Below, piece after piece: positions 20,577-31,598 of a stretch of DNA of 64,000 nucleotides. The stretch covers positions 5,356,375-5,420,374 of the forward strand of contig OY741285.1 in NCBI GenBank assembly GCA_963514095.1, given 5' to 3'. Position 1 is the first letter of the stretch. Every line of letters begins with the position of its first letter. The DNA is from Eutrigla gurnardus (lineage: Eukaryota > Chordata > Actinopteri > Perciformes > Triglidae). Made by a program: the position numbers and the translations under genes. Below the pieces are notes generated by a model. The model saw only the letters and a list, made by a program, of their open reading frames with translations. It was not told where the DNA came from and made no database searches.

Positions 20577-21170
20577 CTTGGGTTATGTTTAGGTGTCATT
20601 TTGGTATGAATTTTGCTCGTCCAGAAATGAAGTAAATAAGCTCCAGTAAAAGCCTCTCACACTCAACCATTTAGTGACTTCAGTTTGTTGAAGGCTGGAG
20701 GACGGACAGTGGGATTGGACCATAGTGTTGTATGTCAGGGCTGTCAAGATAGCATTTCAACCTGTTGACACGCTCACACACCACCGAGTATTTCAGGGAA
20801 ATTACCAGGAGAGCGCCACCTATTCTTTTAACTGTGACAGCGTCTTGCTTTGAGTGACGAGGTGGATGAGCTCGTTTGTTGATTTTTTTTTTTTTTTTTT
20901 TTTACGGTGGCTCTGAGTGGTCAAAAAACCCTCTAAACGCTTTTTGACTGATGTAAAAAGTGCAGAAAATCCAACCTGTTCCTGAGTTTTGGAGCCGGTG
21001 TGCAATTTATGTTATTGAAGCTATTTTAACTAAAACAAGTTAATAAATTATTACAATGTAATATTCCCAGACCAGACATAATAATTACGTCTGGTCCTGG
21101 AAGATAAGAGCCTGGAAGACGTTCAGATCAGGGTGTAAAACATTTCACGCCCTTACCAAAACATTTTGAT
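20577..21170. other. GLUD intron module and T-rich tract
   Basis: Repeat module as in unit A, then a T22 run near 20882 and sequence shared with 16.25-16.5 and 38.97-39.2 kb. The block duplicated at 53.64 kb starts near 21006. Confidence 0.5.
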
Positions 21171-21304
21171 AACACGTTTTGCGTCATCAAAGTGACATGC
21201 CAAGTGCCATCCCGTTTGTATTTATACCATTCAGACCCTCACAGCCTCTCACACTCAACCATTACGCAGCAACATCACAGAAGCTCTCCGATTCACCAGA
21301 TTCG
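21171..21304 (+). promoter_or_regulatory. Putative promoter and 5' UTR exon
   Basis: A TATTTATA box (21219-21226) is followed after about 30 bp by a stretch ending TTCG at 21304 and the donor GTAAGA. It would suit a non-coding first exon of the downstream plus-strand SAMD3-like gene, but that link is inference. The same module without the donor recurs at 3.3, 16.0, 16.5, 38.7 and 39.25 kb, and with it at 53.8-53.94 kb. Confidence 0.4.
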
Positions 21305-21890
21305 GTAAGAATACATCTATTTGTCCTTCAAATTTTTGTTGACCGAATTGTTATTTCAACATATAGTTATCAAAAACAAATGAATCTTGCATTTAAAAAA
21401 AAGACATGAGCAGTCTTGTCAGTGACGTAAAACAGCCAGCGAGCTAAGGATTGAAGATGAAAGTAGTCCATGATTGTTGTAGACTTCATCATGTAAACTT
21501 TTACAAAGTAGTGTCAAAAAGACCTACTTCAGTAACCATGACCAACCACCAAGCATGCACTGAAAGCCTAAAAAGCCTTGAAGAGTTAAACTTAATGTTT
21601 TCAGCTCGTGCCTTCAAGAAGCAGCTGTGGTATCCACCTTCCCACTGAGAAATCACCTCACAGGACGACAAATACAAGGTACAACATCACAGCCGTAGAG
21701 GATGGACCTACACAGTCCAGCTGTAGTTAACAGTCTCGTACTTTAGACTCTAAGAGACAAGATTTGAAGACCTAAATATTGAGACTTTAATTAGAAAAGC
21801 TGCAGAACATTTAGCAGTTATTATGAAGTTTAATTGAAACTGGTTCATGATCAGAATAATATCAGGATTTTTACTCTTCGTGTAAACATG

Positions 21891-21941
<51 letters not shown>

Positions 21942-22755
21942 AGTATAAAAAATAAACCGATGAGAAACACTCTTTTTCTTAACATTTTATTGGTTTCCAA
22001 AAAAAAGAGAAATTAATAAAAAAAAAAAAAGTAATTTCCTCCATAACAATTTCAAATGTCGAAGAACTGGACGATTAAAACCGAGGAAGATTCAACAAGG
22101 GGACGGGCGGTCACAGTGACAGCTGGCGCCCTCCCTGCTCCCCTTTCTTGGCCAGCGAAGGAGTCGGGGAGAAGCTGCTTTTAATACAATAGATAAAGCG
22201 ACAGGAAAGCAGGAAAAGATGGGGGGACGAGCAACAATCCTCCCACCAAAAAAAAACAAAAAACTTTAACCTTGGCAACTTCATAACTAACCATTACGTC
22301 TGAAGAGTGAGATGACAAACTCAAGATTCATGAAATTATCTTTTATTCACATGAAGTTAAATCTAAATCCCTTTTTAGTTAAAAATGTACATTTAAAGAC
22401 AGCTCTTAAATGTTATTATCCGTAAGCAGTGTGCCACGTAAAACCGAAATCAGTTGAGCACACACGGTAGCAGTATGAATTATGACACATAACTCCCAAC
22501 ATACACGCCAACACACAAAAGGTAGCCAGTAAGACTTTCTTTTGCCTCCTTGGTGGTTGGACAAATTTAATTAGCATCCTGCTGACTCAACTTTTAATTG
22601 AAGAGAGTTGTCTTTAAATCTAAGTGATCACAATGGAAAACAGGTGTATTGCAGGAAACAAATGTATTGACAAATAAATAAAAGTAATGATGAAAAGATA
22701 CACTTGTGATGCTAATGAACTTTTGTCTATTCACATTCTTGTCAGGCTGACAGAG
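21305..22755. other. Intergenic/intron with CA tract and GLUD 3' UTR remnant
   Basis: Holds an unrecognised 65-codon frame (21451-21648, nearly identical at 54083-54280), a segment ATACAAGGTACAACATCACA at about 21672 that matches an X-exon donor junction, a CA tract (21893-21937), and a GLUD 3' UTR piece (21943-22340) with poly(A) signal 21986-21991 and no coding exons. Confidence 0.5.
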
Positions 22756-23037
22756 ATGGAGGCAAAGCTCCGAGTAAAAATTGATGACCGAATTGAGAAG
22801 TTGGTCCTTCCATCAGGAATCCCATCCACTGTGGAGGAGCTCCAAACTATTGTGAAGGAGAAGTTTGAAATTCCTTATGAGTTCAGTCTTCAGTATTTGG
22901 ATTACGAATTTCCGGATTACTTTACTCTTCATCAAAGTGACAAAGTTAAAGACAAAGACACCATAAAGGTTGTTCCACTTATTGAAGGTTTGTACATTTC
23001 CGGTGGTCAACAGTCAACTGACTTTGACTCTGCATCT
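22756..23037 (+). CDS. SAMD3-like / PB1-like protein, 5' part, block-2 copy 1
   Basis: 94 codons from the ATG after a pyrimidine-rich acceptor-like stretch. MEAKLRVKIDD, then a leucine/proline segment and KDKDTIKVV, resemble the N-terminal PB1-like region of multi-copy fish proteins annotated as SAMD3-like. The reading frame runs to GCA-TCT at 23037, then enters the AGCTGGT minisatellite. The second half of the protein resumes in frame at 30779. An alternative is that the exon ends at GAAG/GTTTGT near 22987. Protein function is unknown to me. Confidence 0.6.
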
Positions 23038-23042
23038 TATGC

Positions 23043-23310
23043 TGGTTTGATGGTTTTAGCTAGGTTTTGGTCAGATGGTCTTAGCTGGTCAGGCTGGTCT
23101 TAGCTAGGTTTTGGTCAGCTGGTCTTAGCTGGCTGGGCTGGTCTTGGTTGGTCAAGCTGGTTTTAGCTGGTCTTGGTTGGTCAAGCTGGTCTTAGCTGGT
23201 CTTGGTTGGTCAAGCTGGTCTTAGCTGTTCAGGCTGGTCTTGGCTGGTCAAGCTGGTCTTAGCTGGTCAGGCTGGTATTGGCTGGTCGGGCTGATATTGA
23301 GTGGTCACAA
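23043..23310. repeat. AGCTGGTC minisatellite, left array, copy 1
   Basis: Irregular 10-30 bp units of GGTCTTAGCTGGTC/GGCTGGTC. The complementary motif makes up the array at 30077-30760. Confidence 0.9.
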
Positions 23311-23485
23311 AGTAGGTTACTGCAATTCAAATAATAAAAAATAAAATTCAACTGTCACTCATAATGTCACTCATAATAATGAGGAAAATTTGAATTTTGG
23401 GTGGACTATCCCTTTAAAGTTAAGAATGTATAAAATACAGTTATAGTAAATAATCAGCAAGATGAGAAAGATTAACTCAAAACAA

Positions 23486-23491
23486 TTTATT
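23486..23491 (-). terminator. Poly(A) signal of BEN-domain gene, copy 1
   Basis: AATAAA on the minus strand, 134 bp beyond the stop. Between them are four copies of a 23-bp direct repeat (AACCAACAGAACAATAGAGC core, 23500-23590). Confidence 0.55.
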
Positions 23492-23624
23492 AACCAAAAC
23501 AGAACAATAGAGCTTAACCAACAGAACAATAGAGCTTAACCAACAGAACAATAAATCTTAACCAACAGAAAAATAGAGCTTAACCAAGAAGACAAGGCCT
23601 AAAAAAAAAATAAAAAATAAAAAT

Positions 23625-26600
23625 TCATTTCTTTGTTTTTTTGTCCTTCCTGTTGATGTCCATGATTTTTTCTGTTAAATAATGTCCAACTTGTCTCCAT
23701 CTCTTGTCTCTCTCCGCAGGCTCCAATTGAAATGTATCCAGGCGCCTCCGGAAGCACTCTTGATTAAAAATAAAAGTGTATCAGACCATGACTCGAATTA
23801 AATGTTTGCCTTACATTCATTTGAGTTTCAAAACAATGAAAAAGGATTGATAAGAGAAGAGGGATTCATTTATTTCATTTAAGAATTCATATTCAGGTCG
23901 GGAAATATTTAGAAAATTGCCTACAGCTTATTAAAGCGATGTTCCAGCGTAAGTGTAAGGCACAGTCAAACACACCGTAACACCGAGTCAGACCCCCCCT
24001 CGAGAGATCAATTTACCCGATCGCTAGATTTCCACCAACTTCAGAAAAGACCGCACTATCGCCACACACGGCGCTGTACGGATCCACTGTCCAACCGCAA
24101 AACGCCGCTTTTAGCCACAAATAATGCTCAGAACTGCACCAAACTTCATCAATAGTCCATACAGGGTCCCAGCACGTAGTATGAGCAGTCAAACATCTGC
24201 TAGCTTTGCCTGTTTTCTTTAGCTGATACAACTCACCTACTTCTCTTCCTGGAGCCGCTTGTTGGTGGGGAAGCCCTGACGAGTCGATCACCGAGTGCGG
24301 CGGAGTTAAAGAAAACAGGCAAAGCTAACAGATGTTTGACGGCTCGTACTACGTGCTGGGACCCTGTATGGACTATTGATGAAGTTTGGTGCAGTTCTGA
24401 GCATTATTTGTGGCTAAAAGCGGCGTTTTGCGGTTGGACAGTGGATCCGTACAGCGCCGTGTGTGGCGATAGTGCGGTCTTTTCTGAAGTTGGTGGAAAT
24501 CTAGCGGTCGGGTAAATTGATCTCTCGAGGGGGGGTCTGACTCGGTGTTACGGTGTGTTTGACCATGGCTTACACTTACGCCGGAATATCGCTTCAATGG
24601 TCTGACTTAAAATATATGAAAATGTGCTTCACCTTACCTTTTATTATTCCCAACTTTGCGGGTGTCAGTGGGGGCTTGGCCTCGGCAGATTTGGTGGGGC
24701 ACCCTTTTCCGCTAACACTCCGTCCCTTTAAATTTGTGGTCCCCCAAATTGCCACAGCCAGTTCTTTTACGAATATGGAGTCCTTTGTGGCACAATTTAT
24801 CCTGCTCCATGTGTCCTCGTTGAGCCAAATGTCAGCACCAATGTTGATCTGGAAACAATAATAATTAGAGATGCATTACTGCTACAGTTGTCATTTTGAT
24901 CCTTAAAGGTGTACAGAAATGGCCGTTTGTCCCGTTTGTCGCGCCGAGTTGTCACGAGCAGCAAAACGACTTTACCCGAGTAAGGTAAACCGATTTGATT
25001 GGTCGTTATTGAGCGGGCAGGATATTCAAAGCTTGGGGCGAGTCCAAGCTCCGTGTGTGTGCGTGTTTAGACGTTTGAATGACGGATGACAGATCCAATA
25101 TCAGTGGCTTTTGAATCGTGTACAGGCTGACGTATAATCTGTGCGCCTGCATTGTCCAATGCGGAAAAAAAATACAACAAAATACAACACTTTCATCCCG
25201 GATTTACTCAAAAATAGAATTTTGCACAAAGTTTGGCCTCCATCGTCTGATAGATGAGTTTTTACACTAATTTTATGACCCAGAGTGGGCTCAAATTCAG
25301 TTTTCTTTTCTGTACACCTTTAAGGGCAAATACCAACATTTTGGGAAAGTAGCTTGTTCAAAACCTTTTAATTAGCTAGATAGCTCATTTGAAATTGAAC
25401 CTGCTTGCTTTCTCCCTTAAAAGTGCCAAATGCAATGATGGTATGTCAGCTTAGTTTAGAAAGGTTTTAGACAAGATCATTTCCCCAAATGTTGGTTTTC
25501 TCCTTTAAAGTTGAAATGAAGCACCCAGCCAATTTAACATAAACCATTAAACGGATTTCCACTGTGCTAAAAATCAGGCAAACTAACACATTAAAGCATT
25601 TGGGAGAAAGTTAAAAATTGCTTTTTTTTTAGATGGGGTGCAGCCATCTTGTTGTTCGACAGTCAGTGACGTCACGGGGTTGGTTGCCTCCGCTGGCTGA
25701 CAGCGAAAGACAGTGAAAATGACAGCTGAAGACAGAGACAGTAATACATGACACTGAGGCACTAGAAGAAAAGACACAGAGGAGACCACTACTGTATTGC
25801 TCTTTCGTGTGACAACGAGTTTTACAGTGTTAAAAAATAGGGGGAAAAAACACTGCTTTCATTAACTGCCGCTAAAAAGGAGCTGTCAACAAAGACTCCT
25901 CTGCAGCTGATCTGGGCTCCAGGGTCTGTGATCATTTCTTAAAGCATGTTTACATCCAGAGGAAAAAGTAGATCATTCACAGGATCAACCGACAACATCT
26001 TGCAATTTTATACACTATTAATGTTGATCAGGGTACTATTTTATGTACACCCACAATGATCAGTACATTGTCATTTACCTTCCCATCTCTCTTCTCTAGG
26101 CTGGTTGGCTCTGTGTCGGATTGTGACCGACTCTTAGGTGGGAGAGAAGGAGGGCTGACTTGTGGGGAGCCAACTGGCTGGCTGAGAACAGGCTGGGAGC
26201 TGACTTGTTGGGGGACTGTCTCAGTGATGGCTGGCTGGCTGAGAACAGGCTGGGAGCTGACTTGTTGGGGGACTGTCTCAGTGATGGCTGGCTGGCTGAG
26301 AACAGACTGGGAGCTGACTTGTTGGGGGACTGTCTCAGCGATGGCTGGCTGGTTGAGAAACTGTGGATCTGACAGAAATAAAAGACACTGTGGTTGTAGC
26401 TTTCTCAAATGTATCAACAACGTATTCTTTATACTCTCACAAAACATCAGCAAGCATTTCTCTGACAGGTAACCCTCCTAGGTATCTTGCACAGTAACAA
26501 TTTGGACGTGATTCATGTACTTTGCTTTTACATCCTGTGAGCGGCCCCCAGTTGATGACTCATTTCTAAAGGTACCAGAGGAGGTGTGTCAGGCAGAAAT

Positions 26601-27907
26601 GCCCGGCCTGTATTTCCAGAATGGTTGTTGTGCAAGAGGCCCATTGCTAATTCAGCATTTTTTTTCAACGACTTACTGTCGGAGAAGGCCCGTCGAAGAA
26701 CCTCATCAAGGTTTCCCTGTAGTGAAAGGTTTGCTCTTCTGTATACCTCCAGCTCCTTCTCCAGCTCCTGTGTTTTTTGTTCATATTCTGTACACCTAGA
26801 GAAGATACAGGAATTAGTAATTACTGCTGGAAATGTAGTTCTGTACACCTTTAAATCAACATCAGGGAGAGAGACAACTGAGCAGAGAGGCGTCCTATAT
26901 AGGTAATCAACTGAGACAAAGGCCAGGTGCACCCAGTTTAACAATCTACATGTCTCCACCCAAAAGCGTCAGGACCAGAAAGGGGAAACACAGAAACAAA
27001 CCGACCCAGAGAGGATGGAGCCGTCACAGAAAGCTTTAAGTACATATTAAATTAAAATGCCTTACATTTTTCCTTTTGTTTGACTGCAATTCTGATGTCT
27101 CAGAGGAGCCGTCTTGATCCATCATGTCCTTAATCTTTGGGACTCTTATCCTCGTGGTGGGGTCGTTGACACAGTCAAGGACCTCTTCTCTGGTATCTGA
27201 TGAAAAAGTAAGTTTATGCAAGTGAGAAATCTGTTGATCTTAAAAATTAGTTGATTGAGTTTGTCACAAACAAGCGTTGGGTAACGTTAACGGTGCCACC
27301 ACAAAACTCAAGTGAAGCTCCATGCAGCAAAGTAGGAGGGCTACTAGCCCCGCTAATGGTCCCGAATGCCACCGAGTGCTAGCTCGTCTCTCTCAGGACA
27401 TTTCAAGTGCGCTGGAGCCGCGGGTCGACGCCCATTATCACCGACAACTGGAGCCCAAGTGGTAACGAGTATGAAGACCGTTGTATAGGCCTAGCTCGAT
27501 GCTAACTTCGGCTAGCGCTAGCTAGCGCACACAACGGTCCTCCTGCTCGTTTGGCTACTGTTGTCGGTTACAGCCTAACAGCCCACGGTTCCAGAGCTTC
27601 ACTCGGGACTGTTGCCTTTCCTTTGCAACGAACAAACCCCAGAATCTACATCAATTAACGGCGCTATCTAGTAGCTAACATACTGAGCAAGTACCATTAG
27701 CTCAACGTTATATAGCTATGCTAGTAGCTAGGCTAATATTATTACTTTACCTTTTATCAGCAACACCTGGCCGTTGTAGTATTTCTCCTCCCAAAGAATC
27801 TGATATAATATGTCAGCGCGGTGTTTTTCAGCAATAAAAGACTTTATGTGACTAACAGGAACTATAGCCTTGAAGCCGTCAGCCGTGTATTTTACATATG
27901 CATACAT
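23625..27907 (-). CDS. BEN-domain protein (BEND5-like), copy 1
   Basis: Five exons on the minus strand. Exon 1 (27751-27907) starts MYAYVKYTADGFKAIVPVS, an N-terminal motif seen in BEND5-like and related fish proteins. Exon 2 is 27066-27196. Exon 3 (26677-26795) is a short coiled coil (ELEKELEVYRR). Exon 4 (26079-26368) is Pro/Gln/Ser-rich with 19-residue repeats around TETVPQQVSSQPVLSQP. Exon 5 (24638-24848) is the BEN domain core (GADIWLNEDTW, FVKELAVAIWG). Exon 6-position terminal exon (23625-23758) ends RWRQVGHYLTEKIMDINRK and TGA. BEN domains bind DNA and act in transcriptional repression. Phases agree except between exon 2 (ends phase 0) and exon 3 (needs phase 2 at its best acceptor); an alternative acceptor 14 codons further in would fit. 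GTG upstream of the ATG is ignored. Confidence 0.7.
23935..24595. mobile_element. Foldback MITE, about 660 bp, copy 1
   Basis: Arms of about 287 bp (23935-24221 and 24308-24595) are near-perfect reverse complements around an 85-bp spacer; ends read TTAAAGCGATGTTCCAGCG and its partner. It lies in the last BEN intron. Its open frames are antisense mirror images, not genes. Confidence 0.85.
24902..25324. mobile_element. MITE with 18-bp terminal repeats, copy 1
   Basis: CTTAAAGGTGTACAGAAA at the left end is the exact inverse of the right end (25307-25324). It lies in a BEN-gene intron. No coding capacity. Confidence 0.8.
25667..25674. promoter_or_regulatory. TGACGTCA palindrome
   Basis: Perfect CRE-type octamer inside a BEN-gene intron, repeated in copy 2 near 58332. 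It may be chance or part of a repeat; no promoter is inferred. Confidence 0.25.
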
Positions 27908-27962
27908 TATTGCCACAGCCTGTTTTGCATGCCGAACCGGAGTGTTTTACCGCCAGAAGATA

Positions 27963-27970
27963 TCTCGCGA
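27963..27970 (-). promoter_or_regulatory. Putative BEN-gene promoter (TCTCGCGA)
   Basis: TCTCGCGA lies about 56 bp upstream of the BEN-gene ATG in a CpG-rich stretch (27940-28040). This octamer matches the CGCG element of TATA-less vertebrate promoters. Duplicated in copy 2. Confidence 0.4.
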
Positions 27971-28218
27971 TTGTACAGCTGAGTCGGCGTGACGACGTTT
28001 ACGTATACGTGCGTTAGCCACGGCGTGAGTTTTCAGCGGTTCGCACTCGCACTAATTGCACTGATGTGTTACCTGCATGGTTACCGTGAGAAAAACAAGC
28101 CAGTTACCTTCTAGAGACGTTGCTCCTCGTCTTTTGGTGCAAGGCGACCCGCTCGGAATGGGGTACAGTTCGCATGCAAGTGTTTTTTGTTGTTGTTGTT
28201 GTTGTTTTTTTTACTTTA

Positions 28219-28721
28219 TTAAAGCAGAAGTAAGTGGTCCGGTCGTTTTCGCTAATGCTGCGTTCCAGGCAGGCTTTTGAAATCGTAAATTACAGCTTCA
28301 AGTCACAACTTACGACTTTGTAGCATTTCAGGCAACCCACTCGTGTTTTTCCGACCTGTTTTACCGGTGAAAGTCACTATAACGGCCACTCGTAACTTCC
28401 GACCGGTGAACTCGTACCAGATCGAACTGGTACCACTTCACGGTCGGAAAAATACGAGTTTCCTTGAACGCACCATAACAGTCCTCGTCCCTACGTCACC
28501 ACATTCACGGCGTTCCTTGGCTGCACACAGCCCTGCATGCCGTTACTCATTGGATAAAAACTGTAGGATACGATAAATGTTTTCTCCTCGGCTCAGAGCA
28601 GAGCAGAGGGACTGAGAGACCCGTGTTTCAGTCCAAACACTCTATGTAAGTGATTGCTGTCGGAAGATATAACTATTTAAGACTTATATTAACACAAATA
28701 TATCACTTACTTCTGCTTTAA
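28219..28721. mobile_element. MITE, about 500 bp, copy 1
   Basis: TTAAAGCAGAAGTAAGTG at the left end, inverse at 28704-28721. The interior is rich in short palindromes of the TACGAGT/ACTCGTA type. It lies upstream of the BEN gene; the frame at 28343 is not supported. Confidence 0.75.
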
Positions 28722-30076
28722 TACAGAAGAAAAGTGTCAAGGTATATACAAAGAAAGAGAGAAAAAAGCATATTAATTAAATGAAATGTAACTTTCTGCA
28801 AAATACAGTTTGTTTTAAAAGTGTTTGAAGTCCATTCATGCAAGTGTTTGGGCACGTCGGATCTCAATTGACGACATTGAATGGCCTCCGACTCGGCACT
28901 TGTGGGAAAATTAGGGGGTCACAGCCTAACCCACTGATTGTTTAAAAAAATGCTATTAGAAACTTTTATTTTATTTTTGAAAAAGGGGTATTTCACAGTT
29001 TGAGACCAGATCCAACCACTGAAACTAGACTTTTCAAAACTGGACTATAAGATTCATTAGGACACAGGCTCTGTTTTTGAAAACATTTAGTCAAATAAAG
29101 GCACAGTATTATTATTAGTATTATTAGTTTTTTTTGTTGGGTTTTTTTTGCATGTGGACAACATTACACCAGGTCCAGATTCTCAAATCCTGCCTGGATT
29201 AAAGGCTAAACATTCATCAGTCTCTCATTTGTAAACCCTTTATTGTATTTGTGAAAATGCCATAAAGGCACACTTCACCGCTCAGTCAAATGCGCCTATT
29301 GCATTTTCACAAATAGTATAGGTTTCACAAATCAGACATGTTTCTCCATTACATGATGTTGTTGGATATACATTTTATACACAAAAGACTGTATGTGGAG
29401 TGACCTGATGTTGTGGGAACATAGGAACAACTGAGATGGGTGGAATATGACAATGCCACACAGAAGGTCCTCTTTCCTGTCTTTCTACTGTATGTACACG
29501 TGCACACTCATACTCAATTTACTGCTTGAAGCTTTCCCTTATGCTATTAGTGTTATGCCGAATGTTTTTGATTTTGTTAAGAGTTTTTGTATATACTACT
29601 GTTTAAAGTAGGCCTTATTAAATGTCATTTTATGTGAGTTATTTGTGCGTGACTGTTTCTGTCCAACCATCACTACAAGTAATAACACTAATAAAGAGAA
29701 GTTCAAAAGAGTTAAGGTTCTATAATTCCGCCCAAAGTAAGTAGAAAACACAACTATTGCAGTTTTTTATTTTGTTTGAATTAGTAATTTCAGTTTTGTT
29801 TGGTTAGGTATAGATTGTGTTTAGTGTAAGTTGTTTTGTTTGTAAATTAGTTGTCTTTTGTGTTCAGTGTTTGAAGTTACCCCTCTTTTGTTAGTTTGGG
29901 CTGACCACCCATATGAGTTCCCCTCTTGTGTTTATTAGGTAGGTCTGTTTAAGTCTGTTCTGTCTTCTGTTAGTCTATTCAGTTGACTTTTTTTATGGGC
30001 CCAGTACTTATGTTCATTTGAGTAATTTTGTATACTTTGGGTAAAAAATCCCTTGTCCTCATTGCCAACTGACTAT
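28722..30076. other. AT-rich spacer inside the candidate insertion, copy 1
   Basis: Low-complexity T-rich DNA with an imperfect inverted pair (TTTGTGAAAATGCC at about 29250, GCATTTTCACAAA at about 29301). No gene recognised on either strand. Confidence 0.5.
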
Positions 30077-30760
30077 CCAACCAGCTTAGACCATCAACCA
30101 GCTAAGACCACCTAAACCATCAACCAGCCTAGTGAACCAGCTAAGACCATCTAAAACCATCAACCAGTCTATTGAACCAGCTAAGACCATCTAAAACCAC
30201 CAACCACCCTATTCAACCAGCTTAGACCATCAACCAGCTAAGACCACCTAAACCATCCACCAGCCTATTGAACCAGCTAAGACCATCTAAAACCACCAAC
30301 CACCCTATTCAACCAGCTTAGACCATCAACCAGCTAAGACCACCTAAACCATCCACCAGCCTATTGAACCAGCTAAGACCATCTAAAACCACCAACCACC
30401 CTATTCAACCAGCTTAGACCATCAACCAGCTAAGACCACCTAAACCATCAACCAGCCTATTGAACCAGCTAAGACCATCTAAAACCACCAACCAGTCTAT
30501 TGAACCAGCTAAGACCAGCTAAAACCACCAACCAGCTAAAACCATCAACCATCCTATTTACCAGCTAAGACCATCTGAAACCATCATCCAACCTGTTCAA
30601 CCAGCTAAGACCATCTAAAACCATCTAGAACTATCAACCAGCTAAAACCACTAAGACCATCTAAAACCATCCAAACCCACCAGCTAAGACCATCTAAAAC
30701 CATCAACCAGCCTGTTAAACCAGCTAAAACCATCTACCATCCTAAGCTGGTCTCAGCTGG
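30077..30760. repeat. ACCAGCTAAGACC minisatellite, right array, copy 1
   Basis: Short units (ACCAGCTAAGACCATC, TAAAACCATCAACC) arranged in higher-order repeats of about 98 bp, about three copies here and four in copy 2. Inverse orientation to the array at 23043. Confidence 0.9.
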
Positions 30761-30774
30761 TTTTTTCAGCAGGG

Positions 30775-31192
30775 ATCTGCTGGAACGTCTTCTTCACAGG
30801 ACACCATTATCGGGCAAAGTACCACAGAACGATGCCAGCCATTGCCAAAGCAGTTCCTCATTCCAAAGTTTGCAAACGAAACTGAGATGTACCTTGAAAG
30901 AGCCACTGAAGACTACACGAGGAATGGAACACTTATGACTTATGACTTTAAGGTCAAGACAGACATACTTGAGAAGCTGGCTGAAACTATATATACATAT
31001 GCAGCCAATCCATCAGCTGCACAGATGCGTGATGTGGTTGAGGCACTTCTTGGTAAATATCCTTGCCTCAAGCGACTCATCTTATCCTGTGACTGGCAAC
31101 AAATCCTAATGAACAAGATGGGAAATTATCGCAAAAAACTCAGAGGCCCTGAGGACCAGAAGTCTGCAAAGAATGTTAAAAAACTAGCTTAA
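30775..31192 (+). CDS. SAMD3-like protein, 3' part, copy 1
   Basis: Open from the ATCT junction to TAA (137 codons after 30779). Ser/Thr-rich linker, then CQPLPKQFLIPKF and DILEKLAETIYTY, VVEALLGKYPCLK and KMGNYRKKLRG, a conserved module of the fish SAMD3-like family. There is no in-frame ATG at the start of the homologous part, so it must be joined to an upstream exon. Either it is the downstream part of the frame interrupted at 23037, or it is an exon with acceptor TTTTTTCAGCAG. It ends soon after the module, with no SAM domain seen. Confidence 0.6.
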
Positions 31193-31474
31193 AAAGTGAT
31201 TTTGTAAGTGTTGTGAAGTCACTGTCACGGTCATCAAGGCTTTGTTAAATTAGTTTCAGTGACAAAAAAATACAACTGGGTTGTAAAATCAATTACATGT
31301 TGATGGGCTCCCCCTCCTTCTTATACATTTACTGCAGTTCCTCCTCGTGGTGTTTTCTATATTGCTTTGGTATTGTGTCACAAGGATTAACAATGTAATA
31401 ATGGATCTTCTGATTGAGTCTCACTCTAGTCCGTCTGCAGGTAATGTAGGAATGAAGAGCGGTCTTGTACTCAC
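31193..31474. other. Boundary of block 2 and GLUD intron
   Basis: The similarity to the window's right end persists to about 31252 at least; then GLUD intron sequence begins. Confidence 0.5.
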
Positions 31475-31598
31475 TGAGCAGGTGGTAGTTTGAGTCTCTC
31501 TCATATTTGAAGGTCAGTCTTCCATAGCTGACGTGGTTGAGATTCTTCAGCCACTCAAAATAAGACACCGTCACACCGCCAGCATTCAGGTACATGTC
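31475..31598 (-). CDS. glud1: GLUD1-like exon (DMYLNAGG type), unit C2
   Basis: 124-nt exon: acceptor CCTGCAG, then DMYLNAGGVTVSYFEWLKNL through YERDSNYHLL, donor GTGAGT splitting the next Met codon. With 32320-32400 and 32503-32633 it makes three consecutive intact exons. The next exon (SVQESL) is not found downstream because block 2 sequence occupies the position. This is the only full-length copy of this exon in the window. Confidence 0.88.

Larger units (their letters stand above)
23038..30774. mobile_element. Candidate 7.7-kb insertion carrying a BEN-domain gene, copy 1
   Basis: Bounded by ATCT at 23034-23037 and 30775-30778. Taking out the segment plus one ATCT rejoins the two SAMD3-like halves in one frame (94 + 137 codons). 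AGCTGGT-type minisatellites sit just inside both ends in opposite orientation, and the right end finishes TTTTTTCAGCAGGG, a repeat end common in fish. A BEN-domain gene with its own promoter and poly(A) signal, and at least three MITEs, lie inside. No transposase was found, and the left end lacks the matching terminal sequence, so this could be a composite of several insertions. Confidence 0.45.

Noticed and set aside
24013..24597. Paired ORFs in the foldback MITE
   Set aside because: They are mirror translations of the inverted arms, with no independent support.
24553..24861. 102-codon plus-strand ORF
   Set aside because: Antisense of the BEN-domain exon, whose splice sites and protein motif are on the minus strand.
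26056..26472. Plus-strand Trp/Gly repeat ORF
   Set aside because: Antisense of the Pro/Gln repeat exon of the BEN gene.
30077..30760. Possible CRISPR array
   Set aside because: Repeats are short, degenerate and contiguous without unique spacers; the locus is eukaryotic. It is a minisatellite.
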